A stretch of 64,000 nucleotides of DNA, taken from assembly GCA_028869255.1 (NCBI GenBank), contig CP110972.1:5494001-5558000 (forward strand). The letters are read 5' to 3'. The notes under the pieces were generated by a model. The model was not told the origin of the DNA. It saw only the letters and a program-made list of their open reading frames with translations, and ran no database searches. Each line of letters begins with the position of its first letter. The stretch's first letter is position 1. Origin of the DNA: Pseudomonas poae. Its GTDB lineage: Bacteria > Pseudomonadota > Gammaproteobacteria > Pseudomonadales > Pseudomonadaceae. The position numbers and the translations under genes were made by a program. Shown here piece after piece: positions 46,672 through 56,125 of this stretch.

Positions 46672-49016
46672 GCAATCACCACCAAGCCGACCAAACCCCG
46701 ACCCCGCGCTACAAGCCCTATAAAGGCCCGGCTGGCGGCTGGGGCGCGCTGATCAGCGTGGCACAGGCGTGGCTGACCAGCGATAACGCGCTGAAAAACC
46801 TGCGCATGATGCTCAAGACCAACCAGAACGGCGGCTTCGACTGCCCGGGCTGTGCCTGGGGCGACTCGCCGGAAAGCGGCATGGTCAAGTTCTGCGAAAA
46901 CGGCGCCAAGGCGGTCAACTGGGAAGCCACCAAGCGCCGTGTCGACGCGGCATTCTTCGCCAAGCACAGCGTCACTGCGCTGCTTGCGCAAAGCGACTAT
47001 TGGCTGGAATACCAGGGCCGCCTGACCGAGCCGGTGCGCTATGACGCCGAAACCGACCACTACACGCCCGTCAGTTGGGAAGCGGCGTTCGACCTGATCG
47101 GCAAGCACCTCAATGCATTGCCCAGCCCGGACATGGCCGAGTTCTACACCTCGGGCCGCGCCAGCAACGAAGCGGCGTACCTGTACCAGCTGTTTGTGCG
47201 CGCCTACGGCACCAATAATTTCCCGGACTGCTCGAACATGTGCCACGAGGCCAGCGGCGTGGCCTTGGCGCAAAGTGTGGGCGTGGGCAAAGGCACGGTG
47301 ACCTTTGATGACTTCGAACATGCCGATGCGATTTTCGTCTGGGGCCAGAACCCCGGCACCAATCACCCGCGCATGCTCGAACCGTTGCGCGAAGCGGTTA
47401 AACGCGGCGCTCAAGTGGTGTGTATCAACCCATTGAAAGAGCGCGGCCTGGAACGCTTCCAGCACCCGCAACACCCGCTGGAAATGCTCACTAACGGTGA
47501 CAAGCCGACCAACACCGCCTACTTCCGCCCGGCGCTGGGTGGCGATATGGCGATCCTGCGCGGCATGGCCAAGTTCCTGCTGCTGTGGGAACGCCAGGCC
47601 CAGGCCGAAGGCAAGGAAGCAGTGTTCGACCACGACTTCCTCAACGAACACACGGCCAACGTGCTCGACTACCTGGGCAAGATCGACGACACCTCGTGGG
47701 ATGAAATCGTCGCGCAGTCCGGCCTGACGCTGGTCGAGATCGAGCAAGCGGCGCGCATGTACGCCAAAGGTAAAAACGTGATCATGTGCTGGGCGATGGG
47801 CATCACCCAGCACCGCCACTCGGTGCCGACCATCCAGGAAATCGCCAACCTGATGCTGCTGCGCGGCAATATCGGCCGCCCCGGCGCCGGCCTGTGCCCG
47901 GTACGTGGCCACAGTAACGTGCAGGGCGACCGCACCATGGGCATCAACGAACGCCCACCGGTGGCGTTCCTCGATTCCCTTGAGCGCCGCTTCCAGTTCC
48001 AGGTGCCACGCACCCATGGCCACAACGTGGTGGAAGCGATTCACGCCATGCTTGAGGGCCGCTCCAAGGTGTTTATCGGCCTGGGCGGCAACTTCGCCCA
48101 AGCCACGCCGGACAGCCCGCGCACCTTTGAAGCGCTGCGCAATTGCGACCTGACCGTGCAGATCAGCACCAAGCTCAACCGCAGCCACCTGACCCACGGT
48201 AAAGACGCGCTGATCCTGCCGTGCCTGGGCCGTACCGACATCGACATCCAGGCCGAAGGCCCGCAGGCGGTGACGGTGGAAGACTCGTTCAGCATGGTCC
48301 ACGACTCCAACGGCCAGTTACAGCCGCTGTCGAAGCTGATGAAATCGGAACCGGCCATCCTCGCCGGCATCGCCGCGGCGACCCTGGGCAGCAAGCCGGT
48401 GGACTGGAACTGGCTGGTGGCCGACTACAGCCGCATTCGCGACCTGATCGCCGACACCATCCCCGGCTTCAAGGACTTCAACGAGCGCCTCAAGCACCCA
48501 GGTGGTTTCTACCTGGGTAACTCGGCCGGCGCACGTCGTTGGAACACCCCCTCGGGCCGCGCCAACTTCCGCCCGAATATCCTGCCCAAAGATTTGATCC
48601 ACGAACGCACCCATGCCACGGGCCGCGTGCCGGACCTGATCATGCAGTCGATGCGCTCCCACGATCAGTACAACACCACCATTTATGGCCTGGATGACCG
48701 CTATCGCGGGGTCAAAGGCCAACGTGACGTGTTGTTCGTCAACGAAGCCGACATCATCCGCCTGGGCTTCAAACCGGGGCAAAAGGCTGACATCGTCTCG
48801 CTGTGGGAGGACGGGCGCGAGCGCCGCGTGAAGGGCTTCACCTTGCTGGCGTTTGATATTCCGGCGGGGCAGGCAGCCGCCTATTACCCGGAAGTGAACC
48901 CGCTGGTGCCCCTGGAAAGCACCGGGGATGGCAGCCATACGCCAACGTCGAAGTTCGTGGCCATTCGTCTGGAAGCGGCGAGTGACAACGGGCTGATCAT
49001 GGCGCGCTCGGCCTGA
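46668..49016 (+). CDS. FdhF/YdeP-family molybdopterin oxidoreductase
   Basis: A 782-aa protein of the YdeP subgroup of formate dehydrogenase-like enzymes. It opens with YKPYKGPAGGWGALISVAQA and the diagnostic GGFDCPGCAWGD instead of a classical four-Cys iron-sulfur site. The bis-MGD core has TSGRASNEAAYLYQLFVRAY, SNMCHEASG, VWGQNPGTNHPRML and ARRWNTPSGRANF. In E. coli YdeP is linked to acid resistance; the physiological substrate is not certain. It is coupled to fdhD. Confidence 0.92.
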   Translation: MSNHHQADQTPTPRYKPYKGPAGGWGALISVAQAWLTSDNALKNLRMMLKTNQNGGFDCPGCAWGDSPESGMVKFCENGAKAVNWEATKRRVDAAFFAKHSVTALLAQSDYWLEYQGRLTEPVRYDAETDHYTPVSWEAAFDLIGKHLNALPSPDMAEFYTSGRASNEAAYLYQLFVRAYGTNNFPDCSNMCHEASGVALAQSVGVGKGTVTFDDFEHADAIFVWGQNPGTNHPRMLEPLREAVKRGAQVVCINPLKERGLERFQHPQHPLEMLTNGDKPTNTAYFRPALGGDMAILRGMAKFLLLWERQAQAEGKEAVFDHDFLNEHTANVLDYLGKIDDTSWDEIVAQSGLTLVEIEQAARMYAKGKNVIMCWAMGITQHRHSVPTIQEIANLMLLRGNIGRPGAGLCPVRGHSNVQGDRTMGINERPPVAFLDSLERRFQFQVPRTHGHNVVEAIHAMLEGRSKVFIGLGGNFAQATPDSPRTFEALRNCDLTVQISTKLNRSHLTHGKDALILPCLGRTDIDIQAEGPQAVTVEDSFSMVHDSNGQLQPLSKLMKSEPAILAGIAAATLGSKPVDWNWLVADYSRIRDLIADTIPGFKDFNERLKHPGGFYLGNSAGARRWNTPSGRANFRPNILPKDLIHERTHATGRVPDLIMQSMRSHDQYNTTIYGLDDRYRGVKGQRDVLFVNEADIIRLGFKPGQKADIVSLWEDGRERRVKGFTLLAFDIPAGQAAAYYPEVNPLVPLESTGDGSHTPTSKFVAIRLEAASDNGLIMARSA

Positions 49017-49036
49017 TTGCGTGGCGAGCGAGGCTG

Positions 49037-49170
49037 TTGTGGCGAGCGGGCTTGCCCGCGTTGGGCTGCGAAGCAGCCCCAAGAACGTCACCGCATACGT
49101 CCAGTCAATAGGCAGCGCCAGGACCTGGGGCCGCTTCGCGCCCCAACGCGGGCAAGCCCGCTCGCCACAA
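49037..49170. repeat. REPIN, GTGGCGAGCGGGC type
   Basis: Arms GTGGCGAGCGGGCTTGCCCG and its complement, 134 nt in all, preceded by a partial unit at 49021. This differs from the GTGGGAGC type found in most other copies here. Confidence 0.88.
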
Positions 49171-49202
49171 GAACGGGGTGGCCCGATATAAATTCCGGGC
49201 AC

Positions 49203-49233
49203 AAAAAAAGGCCGCTTTTGTGTAAAAGCGGCC
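49203..49233 (-). terminator. Orphan minus-strand terminator
   Basis: GGCCGCTTTT, loop GTGT, AAAAGCGGCC; on the minus strand it is followed by seven T. No minus-strand gene ends here: the next one upstream stops at 50021. It may end a small RNA transcribed from the 49240-49390 region. Confidence 0.65.
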
Positions 49234-49391
49234 GTTCCGAAGTAGCTAATGACTCACAAAAACGACTTAAGTTCCTTATACAAAACAGCAACTTAGGAAA
49301 TTGTATACAACCACTGCCACTGGTCGGATTTCGATTGTCAGCACCTCGATACAACCTCAGGATCGCGCCGTCATCCTCTTGAGGTCTCTCT

Positions 49392-49871
49392 ATGAAGTTT
49401 TCCTCGATTCTCTTGTTGTCCCTTGGCCTGGTCAGTGGCGCAGCCATGGCCGGTGGCACCACCGAAGCCGGTGTGGGCGGCGCATTGGGCGGGGTACTCG
49501 GTTCGGTTGTAGGCCAGCAGATCGGCGGTAACACCGGTTCGGCTATCGGCGCGGCCTTGGGCGGCGCAGGCGGCAGTGCGGTCGGTGCCGACAAACGCAG
49601 CCGTGGCCAGGCAGCTATCGGCGGCGCGCTGGGCGCAGCCGGCGGCAACGTGGTGGGCCGCAGCATGGGCGGCAGCACCGGCAGCCTGATCGGCGCAGCC
49701 GCCGGTGGTGGCGCAGGCGGCGCTCTGGGCAACTACATGGGCAACCAGAGCGATGACAACGATCGCCGCTCCCACGGGCGCGACAACCGTCGTTATGACC
49801 GTGATGATCATCGCGGCCGTGGCCATGCCTACGGGCATCGCAAGAACAAGCATCACTACCGTCATCGGTAA
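49392..49871 (+). CDS. Glycine-zipper outer-membrane protein
   Basis: A 159-aa protein with a signal peptide (MKFSSILLLSLGLVSGAAMA), then repeated small-residue GxxxG segments (GGALGGVLGSVVGQQIGGNT, GSLIGAAAGGGAGGALGNYM). A charged tail rich in Arg, His and Asp ends in HRKNKHHYRHR. Glycine zippers pack as membrane helices; the basic tail may touch LPS or peptidoglycan. A single gene with GAGG before the ATG. Confidence 0.85.
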   Translation: MKFSSILLLSLGLVSGAAMAGGTTEAGVGGALGGVLGSVVGQQIGGNTGSAIGAALGGAGGSAVGADKRSRGQAAIGGALGAAGGNVVGRSMGGSTGSLIGAAAGGGAGGALGNYMGNQSDDNDRRSHGRDNRRYDRDDHRGRGHAYGHRKNKHHYRHR

Positions 49872-49900
49872 GTCAGCAGTTTAAAGAACACTGCTGCCCT

Positions 49901-49992
49901 TGTGGGAGCCGGGCTTGCCCGCGATAGCGTAGCGTCAGGCGACACGTGTGAACCTGACACACCGCTATCGCGGGCAAGCCCGGCTCTCACAT
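49901..49992. repeat. REPIN
   Basis: Arms GTGGGAGCCGGGCTTGCCCG and the near-complement CGGGCAAGCCCGGCTCTCAC. Confidence 0.88.
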
Positions 49993-50020
49993 TTGATTTT
50001 CATTGCCTGCAAAACACGCG

Positions 50021-50452
50021 TCACACCACCAACCGCTGCAACGCCTCGCGCAACACCGCCGGAATCGTCACCGGCTGGTTCGTCCCCCGATCCACAAACA
50101 CATGCACAAAGCGCCCCGCCGCACAGGCATCCTCTTCGCCTGCCTTGAACACCGCCAATTCATACTGCACCGAGCTGTTGCCCAACTTGCCCACTCGCAG
50201 GCCGATGTCTATACGGTCGGGAAATGCGATCGAGGCGAAGTAATCGCACGCCGAACTCACCACAAACCCCACCACTTCACCTTCATGAATATCCAGCCCG
50301 CCCTGTTCGATCAGGTAGGTATTCACCGCAGTATCGAAAAAGCTGTAGTAGGTCACGTTGTTCACATGGCCATACACGTCGTTGTCGTGCCAGCGCGTGA
50401 TGATCGGCTGGAAGTGGCGGTAATCGGCACGCTTGGGCGTTGAATCAGGCAT
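50021..50452 (-). CDS. Acyl-CoA thioesterase of the 4HBT hot-dog family
   Basis: A 143-aa protein with the catalytic segment RWHDNDVYGHVNNVTYYSFF, in which DxxGHVNN is typical of YbgC/FadM-like thioesterases. The later strand RIDIGLRVGKLGNSSVQYEL fits. The start was put at the ATG at 50452; another ATG at 50485 overlaps the recQ stop and is possible. Substrate unknown. Confidence 0.85.
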   Translation of the reverse strand: MPDSTPKRADYRHFQPIITRWHDNDVYGHVNNVTYYSFFDTAVNTYLIEQGGLDIHEGEVVGFVVSSACDYFASIAFPDRIDIGLRVGKLGNSSVQYELAVFKAGEEDACAAGRFVHVFVDRGTNQPVTIPAVLREALQRLVV

Positions 50453-50474
50453 GGGCAGGTCTCGAGAAAGTGGG

Positions 50475-52410
50475 TTATAGGTCATTCAGATGGGTTTGGG
50501 CCCACTCACGCACCTCGGCGTAAGGGTAGTCCTCCAGCGCAGCAAAACCGGGAATGCCCCGCGCCTTCAACTTGGTGAACAACGGCACGCTGATACCACC
50601 CAAAAACCGCGTCAGCCGCTCGGCCTCGGGCAGTTGGCCGGTGTGCTCATGATGCCTGTGGATAAAATCACCGCACAGCCCCATGAAGTTTTTATCCACA
50701 AGCGGCGGCAAGCTCGGCGGTGCCGGCAAGTGCGCAATATGCCCGTGGCAGACCGAGCAATGCCCGCAAAGCTGGGGGGCTTTCTCATCACCGAAATACT
50801 GCGCCAGGCGCTGGCCCAGGCAACGTTCGGTGGCAAACAGATCGAGCATCGCGTGAATCCGCGCCACCTCTGCCACCTCGTGCTGCTTGAAGCCTGTGTA
50901 TAACTCGGCGCTCAGCACCTGGGGGTCAAAGTCCGTATCGAGCAGGCTGTAGACCTCCGTCATCTGCTTGCTCTCCATCTCGATCAAGCCCTGCTCCCAG
51001 AGTAATCCAGCGCCTTCACCACACGTCCACGCTCGGCGTTGTGATGCTGGTAAAGCGCGTCGAAATCCACCGTTGCCCAGGTTCTGGCGCGTTTGCACAC
51101 CTCAATGATCGCTGCAACAAACTGCTGCCGCTCGCCGGAGAACCGCGCCAGCAGGGCCTCGGGCTCAATCAGGTATTTGAAGCGGTATTCGGCATAAAAC
51201 GCATAGCGCGGTGCGATCACGCCCTTGAGTTCCAACTGCACCAGCAGCGTCTTCAGCGGCAGCTCGCGGATATTGCTGTGGTCCGACAGCGACCTCAGCA
51301 AAAACTCCCATTGCCCCTCACTGCGCGCCGCCTGCAATTCATCCAGCACACGGCGAATACCCCCTGCTCGGGCGTATCGCCGTACACGAAGTTTTCCAGC
51401 ACATTGAGGCTGTCGCGGTTGGCCAGCACCAGGCAGTCGGACGGCTGCCCATCTCGCCCCGCACGGCCGATTTCCTGGCTGTAGTTCTCGATGGATTTGG
51501 GCAGGTCAAAGTGCACCACATTGCGGATATCACTTTTGTCGATGCCCATGCCGAACGCAATGGTGGCGACGATGCAGTTGGAGCGCCCACTCATAAAGCG
51601 CTGTTGGATGCTCTCGCGTTTATCGTGGGCCAAACCGGCGTGATACGCCTCAGCCTGGATGCCGCTGCGGTTCAGATGCTCGGCAATCTGCTCGGCGGTT
51701 TTTTGCAAGGTGACATAAACGATGCTCGGTTGGTTGACCCGCTCGTTCATCCATTCGACCAGGCGTCGCCGCTTGTCATGGCCGCTGACCGGCTCTACCA
51801 GCAGATTGAGGTTGGGCCGGTAGAAGCCGGTGGTGACCACATCCTCGGGCGCGATAGCGAACTTCGCCTGCATGTCGGCAATCACCTTGGGCGTGGCCGT
51901 GGCGGTCAGCAGCAACGCTTGTGGGATATTGAACTGGCGCTGGTAGTCCGGCAGTTTCAAATAGTCCGGCCGAAAGTTATGGCCCCACTCGGAAATACAG
52001 TGCGCTTCATCCACGACCAGCAACGAGATCTGCACGCTTTGCAGGAAGTTACGAAAGCGCTCGTTCTTCAAGCGCTCCACGGAAATCATCAGGACTTTCA
52101 GCTCGCCCGAACGAGCACGAGCCATCACGTCATTGGCGTCTTCACGGCTTTGCGCCGAGTCGATGCTGCCCGCCGAAATACCGTGACGCTGCAAAAAGCC
52201 CAACTGGTCCTGCATCAACGCCAATAACGGCGACACCACCAGCGTCAGGTGCGGCAGCAACACCGCCGACAGCTGATAACACAGGGACTTGCCGGACCCG
52301 GTGGGGAAAATCGCAGCCGCCGAACGCCCGGCCAGTACGGCGCTGACCGTTTCTTCCTGGCCCAAACGAAACTGTGGATAACCAAAGACCTGCTGGAGGG
52401 TGTCGTGCAT
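50475..52410 (-). pseudogene. recQ: RecQ-type DNA helicase with two frameshifts
   Basis: The helicase core is intact in the first frame: FPTGSGKSLCYQLSAVLL (Walker A), VVDEAHCISEWGHNFRPDY (DEAH), LTATATPKV and SQEIGRAGRDGQPSDC (motif VI). The frame then breaks at five G (51360-51364) before VLDELQAARSEG. It breaks again near 51002, within ALDY...LWEQGLIEM. The last frame holds a possible zinc-binding set (CGHCSVCHGH). One base added at each site gives 645 aa, a normal RecQ-like length. Either a decaying gene or two assembly errors. Confidence 0.85.
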
Positions 52411-52697
52411 AGGCTGTCACTCCATTGACCGCTGAACGTGGCTCAAAAACATAGCCCGGAACGCTCAGCGAATCGAGAAAGGTCGCATGGAAAAAAGAGA
52501 CAGGATGATACACAGGCTGGGGGATGGCCTTGGGCCGAAGTAGGATTGTTCACTCGATTTTGTGAGAAGAATACAAACCAAATGTGGGAGCGGGCTTGCC
52601 CGCGATGGCGGTGTATCAGTCGACCCAAGTATCAACTGAACCACCGCCATCGCGGGCAAGCCCGCTCCCACATTTTTAGTGCTGTGTTAAACCGGAA
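52411..52697. other. Gap holding a REPIN
   Basis: Apart from the REPIN at 52581-52674 I see nothing in this interval but the recQ upstream region. Confidence 0.5.
52581..52674. repeat. REPIN
   Basis: Arms GTGGGAGCGGGCTTGCCCGC and its complement, with GATGGCGG and CCGCCATC extending the stem. Confidence 0.9.
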
Positions 52698-53873
52698 TCA
52701 GCGGTTCTGCACGCGCTCAATCGCCGTGTCATACACCGGGTTGGCCTTCTGCTCTTTCGCCAACTGGTAATGACGCAACGCATCCGCGAACTGCCCCGCT
52801 GCTTCGTAAATCCGTGCAATGTTGTAGTAAGCGCCAGCGCGCACGGTTGCGGCATTCGCGCCGGTAGCCAGGGCGATAGCCTTGCGATTGGCCCAGATCG
52901 ACTCGGCGGTGTTACCGGCCTTCTGATAGGCCAGCCCCAGGTTGCCGTAGGCTTTACCGAAGCCATTGTCCAGCTCGATGGCTTGGCGGAACAGGTCGAT
53001 AGCCTGGTCCAGATTACCGGCCTGGTAGGCCGCTTCACCTTGCAGGTTCAGACGCTTCGCATCGGTCTGTGCGGAAGAGCTGACAGCCACGGCCGAAACC
53101 GCGACGCTGTCATCCAGCAACGGCTTGACTTCATTGAGCACATCCTTGGCTTCCACGTTCACGCCGCTGAAGGTGTTGATGTCCTGGAAGTCGCCGCTGC
53201 CGGTCATGCGGAACACCGTCCAGAGGTTACCGCTGCGGTTTTTCGGCACGTAGTAGGTACGCACCAGGGACTGGCCCATGTACACGAACACCTTGGCCTC
53301 ACTGTTGGACAGCTGACGCGAACCCGGGTTGGCGAGGTTGGTGAAGTCATGCACGGCGTACACGTAGCTTTCGCCGTAGTGTTTTTTCTGCAGGGTGATG
53401 GTTTCCGGGCCGTAGCTGTCGACGTCATCCACATCCAGCTCGGCGTCGTCGCCCTTCTGGTTTTCAAAATAGATGTTGTTGCCCGGGAAGATCATATGGG
53501 AGTCGAGGTCTTCAGGCGTCTTGCCCCACGTCAGCACCACGCGCAGGCCGTCGAGGTTTTCCATGACCGGGCTCACGGCGTAGGTCATCCCCGCGCACGG
53601 GCATTTCACCACCAGGTTGGAGTAGCCAGGCTTCTTGATAATCAGCAGGTTACTCGCATCATCGGCCGCTTCGCTGGTGAGGGTCACTTGGCCCTGGGCG
53701 TTGGTACGGCCCACCACGTTCTGTGCGCCGTTGCGTTGCAGCAGCACTTCGGCATCGGCGATTTTCTGGTCCTTGACCACCGCGCTGAGCACTTCAATCG
53801 GCAATTGGGCAGCCTGAATTGAAAAAGCCACCGCACACAATGACAGCGCTGACGCGATACGCAGCAAACCCAT
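52698..53873 (-). CDS. Secreted YfaP-like protein with TPR repeats
   Basis: A 391-aa protein with a signal peptide (MGLLRIASALSLCAVAFSIQ). A carboxypeptidase-regulatory-like beta domain (VVGRTNAQGQVTLTSEAADD) follows, then a YfaP/DUF2135-type domain (LTWGKTPEDLDSHMIFPGNN, HDFTNLANPGSRQLSNSEAK), then three TPR repeats to the end (GEAAYQAGNLDQAIDLFRQA and on). It is likely periplasmic or outer-membrane associated and may serve as an assembly or binding factor. Function unknown. Confidence 0.8.
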   Translation of the reverse strand: MGLLRIASALSLCAVAFSIQAAQLPIEVLSAVVKDQKIADAEVLLQRNGAQNVVGRTNAQGQVTLTSEAADDASNLLIIKKPGYSNLVVKCPCAGMTYAVSPVMENLDGLRVVLTWGKTPEDLDSHMIFPGNNIYFENQKGDDAELDVDDVDSYGPETITLQKKHYGESYVYAVHDFTNLANPGSRQLSNSEAKVFVYMGQSLVRTYYVPKNRSGNLWTVFRMTGSGDFQDINTFSGVNVEAKDVLNEVKPLLDDSVAVSAVAVSSSAQTDAKRLNLQGEAAYQAGNLDQAIDLFRQAIELDNGFGKAYGNLGLAYQKAGNTAESIWANRKAIALATGANAATVRAGAYYNIARIYEAAGQFADALRHYQLAKEQKANPVYDTAIERVQNR

Positions 53874-54048
53874 GCTTAACTCCCTTTAAGTAGTGGGCAG
53901 AATTGCCCTACAAGATTTTGCGGTGAAACATACGCTGAATTCAGCGGGTTGGCGGAATTTTTGTGCGGAATGTGACGTGGTTTTTATCCCGCCTGCTTGC
54001 GCAAGCATTGCGCTACAATTGAGTCTTGCGACCCAGGAGTACGCTGCA

Positions 54049-54219
54049 ATGAGCGAACCGACGTTTGAGCAAAAACAGGATCACTACCACAAGATCCGCC
54101 GTTCCAATTACTTGGCAAGCCTGCGCCTGGAAGGGTTCGACACCCAACCGGCCGATGTCGACAAACCCCTGCCGACCCGCGAAGCCGTTCTTGCCAAGTA
54201 CCGCAAAACCCCACACTGA
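54049..54219 (+). CDS. yhfG: YhfG-type antitoxin
   Basis: A 56-aa protein opening MSEPTFEQKQDHYHKIRRSN and ending near REAVLAKYRKTPH. It carries SLRLEG, which fits the (S/T)xxxE(G/N) motif that blocks ATP binding in class I Fic proteins. It lies directly before fic with a TGATG overlap. AGGAG stands 8 nt before the ATG. A longer upstream frame lacks a ribosome site and was rejected. Confidence 0.88.
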   Translation: MSEPTFEQKQDHYHKIRRSNYLASLRLEGFDTQPADVDKPLPTREAVLAKYRKTPH

Positions 54220-54812
54220 TGCTCGACAAATACGGGGTGGGCCAGGATCCGTACTGCTATCCCGGTAGCGGCGTCCTGCGCAACCGCCTCGATTTGCACG
54301 ACGAAATACTTCTGCATCAAGCCGAGCGCGAACTATCCGAAATCGCCGTTGGCAGCCTCCCACTCTATCCGCCGCCCTACGACCTCGAACGACTGCAACA
54401 CATCCACCGCACCCTGTTCGGCGACATCTACGACTGGGCCGGGGAGCTGCGCAGCGTCAACATCCAGAAAGGCGATACCCTGTTCTGCACACCGGAACGC
54501 ATTCCGCCGGAAGCGGCGAAAATCATCCAGCATATGGAACAATGCAATTGGTATGTAGGCGCGACCCAGGCTGAACTGGTGCCGCTGATTGCCGAGGCTT
54601 ATGGCGACCTCAACGTCATCCATCCCTTTCGTGAAGGCAATGGCCGGGCGCAGCGGATTTTGTTCGAACAGATCATTGTGAATGCCGGTTTTTCAGTGAA
54701 TTGGTGGCTGGTGAAACACGCGGCGTGGATACCGGCGAACATTGATGCGGTGGCGTGTGATTATCGGGGGCTTGAGGCGATTTTTGAGCGGTGTATCAGC
54801 CTACCTCGCTAA
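54219..54812 (+). CDS. fic: Fic-domain AMP transferase
   Basis: A 197-aa Fic protein with the catalytic motif HPFREGNGRAQR, matching HPFx(D/E)GNGRxxR, and the flap region LFGDIYDWAGELRSVNIQKG. Class I Fic toxins adenylylate targets such as DNA gyrase unless held by their small antitoxin. The start is the ATG that overlaps the yhfG stop. It is intact and probably functional as a toxin-antitoxin pair. Confidence 0.94.
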   Translation: MLDKYGVGQDPYCYPGSGVLRNRLDLHDEILLHQAERELSEIAVGSLPLYPPPYDLERLQHIHRTLFGDIYDWAGELRSVNIQKGDTLFCTPERIPPEAAKIIQHMEQCNWYVGATQAELVPLIAEAYGDLNVIHPFREGNGRAQRILFEQIIVNAGFSVNWWLVKHAAWIPANIDAVACDYRGLEAIFERCISLPR

Positions 54813-54829
54813 ACAGCCTTTTGCCTGTA

Positions 54830-54859
54830 TTGCACCATCCCACCCCGCCCACCTATAGT
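54830..54859 (+). promoter_or_regulatory. Promoter of the structured leader
   Basis: TTGCAC (54830-54835), 18-nt spacer, TATAGT (54854-54859). Transcription would begin near 54866. Confidence 0.5.
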
Positions 54860-54865
54860 TCGCCC

Positions 54866-55093
54866 CTCGCTGCACAATCAGCGATCGGGTTTGGTCACCC
54901 GATACAGAGTTCACATACGCACCTTCAGATGTCGTAGGCACTCCTGTGCCCACACGCTTCATGGCGGCTGTGTTTGGGACGCCTTCGGGCGTGCCGGGTG
55001 AATCTCTGCCGGTTGACCAACCTGGACACAGTCCGCCACCCATCGCTTGGTCACGATGATGGCGGTCCTCTAACTACACAGAGATTCAAATCA
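54866..55093 (+). ncRNA. Structured 5' leader, candidate cis-acting RNA
   Basis: A 228-nt leader with many stems. CGCTG/CAGCG (54868-54883) is followed at once by ATCGGGT/ACCCGAT (54884-54903). GGCAC/GTGCC lies at 54937-54950. A long-range helix pairs GGCGGCTGTGTTTGGG (54963-54978) with CCTGGACACAGTCCGCC (55021-55037). Inside it ACGCC-TTCG-GGCGT closes a UUCG tetraloop and GGTT-gacc-AACC forms a small stem. I recall similar leaders before small Pseudomonas proteins but could not compare them here. Confidence 0.6.
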
Positions 55094-55417
55094 ATGAACG
55101 CTATAAATCCGTCTGAAAATCGCTATCGTCAGCTACGCACCAACTTCACCGACACCCACCCTCTCATCATCGACACCGAAGCCAGCGCCGAAGACATCCA
55201 GTCCGCCGCACATCAGCGCATCCGCGCCGCCACCGACTTACTGGAAACTTTCACCTGCCTGACCTTCCAACACGCCGACCTTAAAGACATCTCCCACATC
55301 GTTAATGCCTTGTACCTGCTTGTTCAGGATGGCTGTGATTTGTTGGAAGCGGTGCAGCACGTAAAGCTGCAGCCGACAGTCGATAAGCAAACACAACCAA
55401 GCCAGCCGCTGAGTTAA
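55094..55417 (+). CDS. Small helical protein behind the structured leader
   Basis: A 107-aa protein starting at the ATG at 55094. The middle part is helical (AHQRIRAATDLLETFTCLTF, HIVNALYLLVQDGCDLLEAV), and the end is polar. It looks like the short Pseudomonas-specific proteins grouped as DUF6124 or DUF3077, but the match is from memory and weak. An in-frame TTG far upstream lies in the leader and was rejected. It is probably controlled by that leader. Confidence 0.7.
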   Translation: MNAINPSENRYRQLRTNFTDTHPLIIDTEASAEDIQSAAHQRIRAATDLLETFTCLTFQHADLKDISHIVNALYLLVQDGCDLLEAVQHVKLQPTVDKQTQPSQPLS

Positions 55418-55420
55418 AAC

Positions 55421-55465
55421 TGTGGGAGCTGGCTTGTCGAATCGTCGCGCCGGCTCCCCTATTTG
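55421..55465. repeat. Degenerate REP sequence
   Basis: GTGGGAGCTGGCTTGTCGA and GCCGGCTCCCCTA, a decayed short form of the REP arms, just after the small gene. Confidence 0.6.
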
Positions 55466-55642
55466 ATGGGCGCTGCTCAAAAAATCACTGTCAAACCGCA
55501 AATGCCGGAAAGCGCTGTGAGAAACCCTTAAATACGTCGTAGTCCTCTTCCTAAACTGCTTAAAACACCTGCTCAACCCTCTACATAACTCCCCGTTGTA
55601 TGACGGAAACTAGCGCTCTCACAATTGCGCTGGCAAAAATCT

Positions 55643-56125
55643 GTGAACATCGAAAGGACTCAATACATCGGCCATTATGGCGTCACCTTCACGGTGATTC
55701 GTTTTACCGTGAAACCAAACAACCGGAACGAGCTCGCCACACTTTGCTTGTTAGACGCAAAATCTTCAGCGCCTGAGGTTCGCCTGCGGTTGCAGAATTT
55801 GTACGAAAAAATGCTCGCTCGAGACTTGCCGTGCGTCATGACGGTGGTCATTTCAAAACCACTCACGCGCAAACAGGCAGATAGCCTGAACAACCGAAAC
55901 AACCTCATCAAAAAAATCATTTCTGGCGCAATCGCGACCCCGATTGGAGTCATTTCCAGCCAAGCAGAGTCGGTAGTCGAAAATGCTATCAGCGATTTGA
56001 TCTTCAACCGGCTCCGCAACTTTCATAGCGCAGACATCATCATCGGCCTAGAGGCACAGGTCAGCGGGGGCATCGGCCCTCAGCGCTCGAGCCTCTCAAT
56101 GCATGTGTACTCAGATGACTCATAG
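55643..56125 (+). CDS. Hypothetical protein before the DUF1493-like gene
   Basis: A 160-aa protein starting at GTG 55643 (a TTG at 55625 is an alternative; neither has a clear ribosome site). Text such as GHYGVTFTVIRFTVKPNNRN and RDLPCVMTVVISKPLTRKQA suggests a folded alpha/beta protein; IISGAIATPIGVISSQAESV could be a short membrane-associated stretch. It overlaps the next gene, so the two are probably co-expressed. Function unknown. Codon use is less GC-rich than its neighbours. Confidence 0.55.
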   Translation: MNIERTQYIGHYGVTFTVIRFTVKPNNRNELATLCLLDAKSSAPEVRLRLQNLYEKMLARDLPCVMTVVISKPLTRKQADSLNNRNNLIKKIISGAIATPIGVISSQAESVVENAISDLIFNRLRNFHSADIIIGLEAQVSGGIGPQRSSLSMHVYSDDS

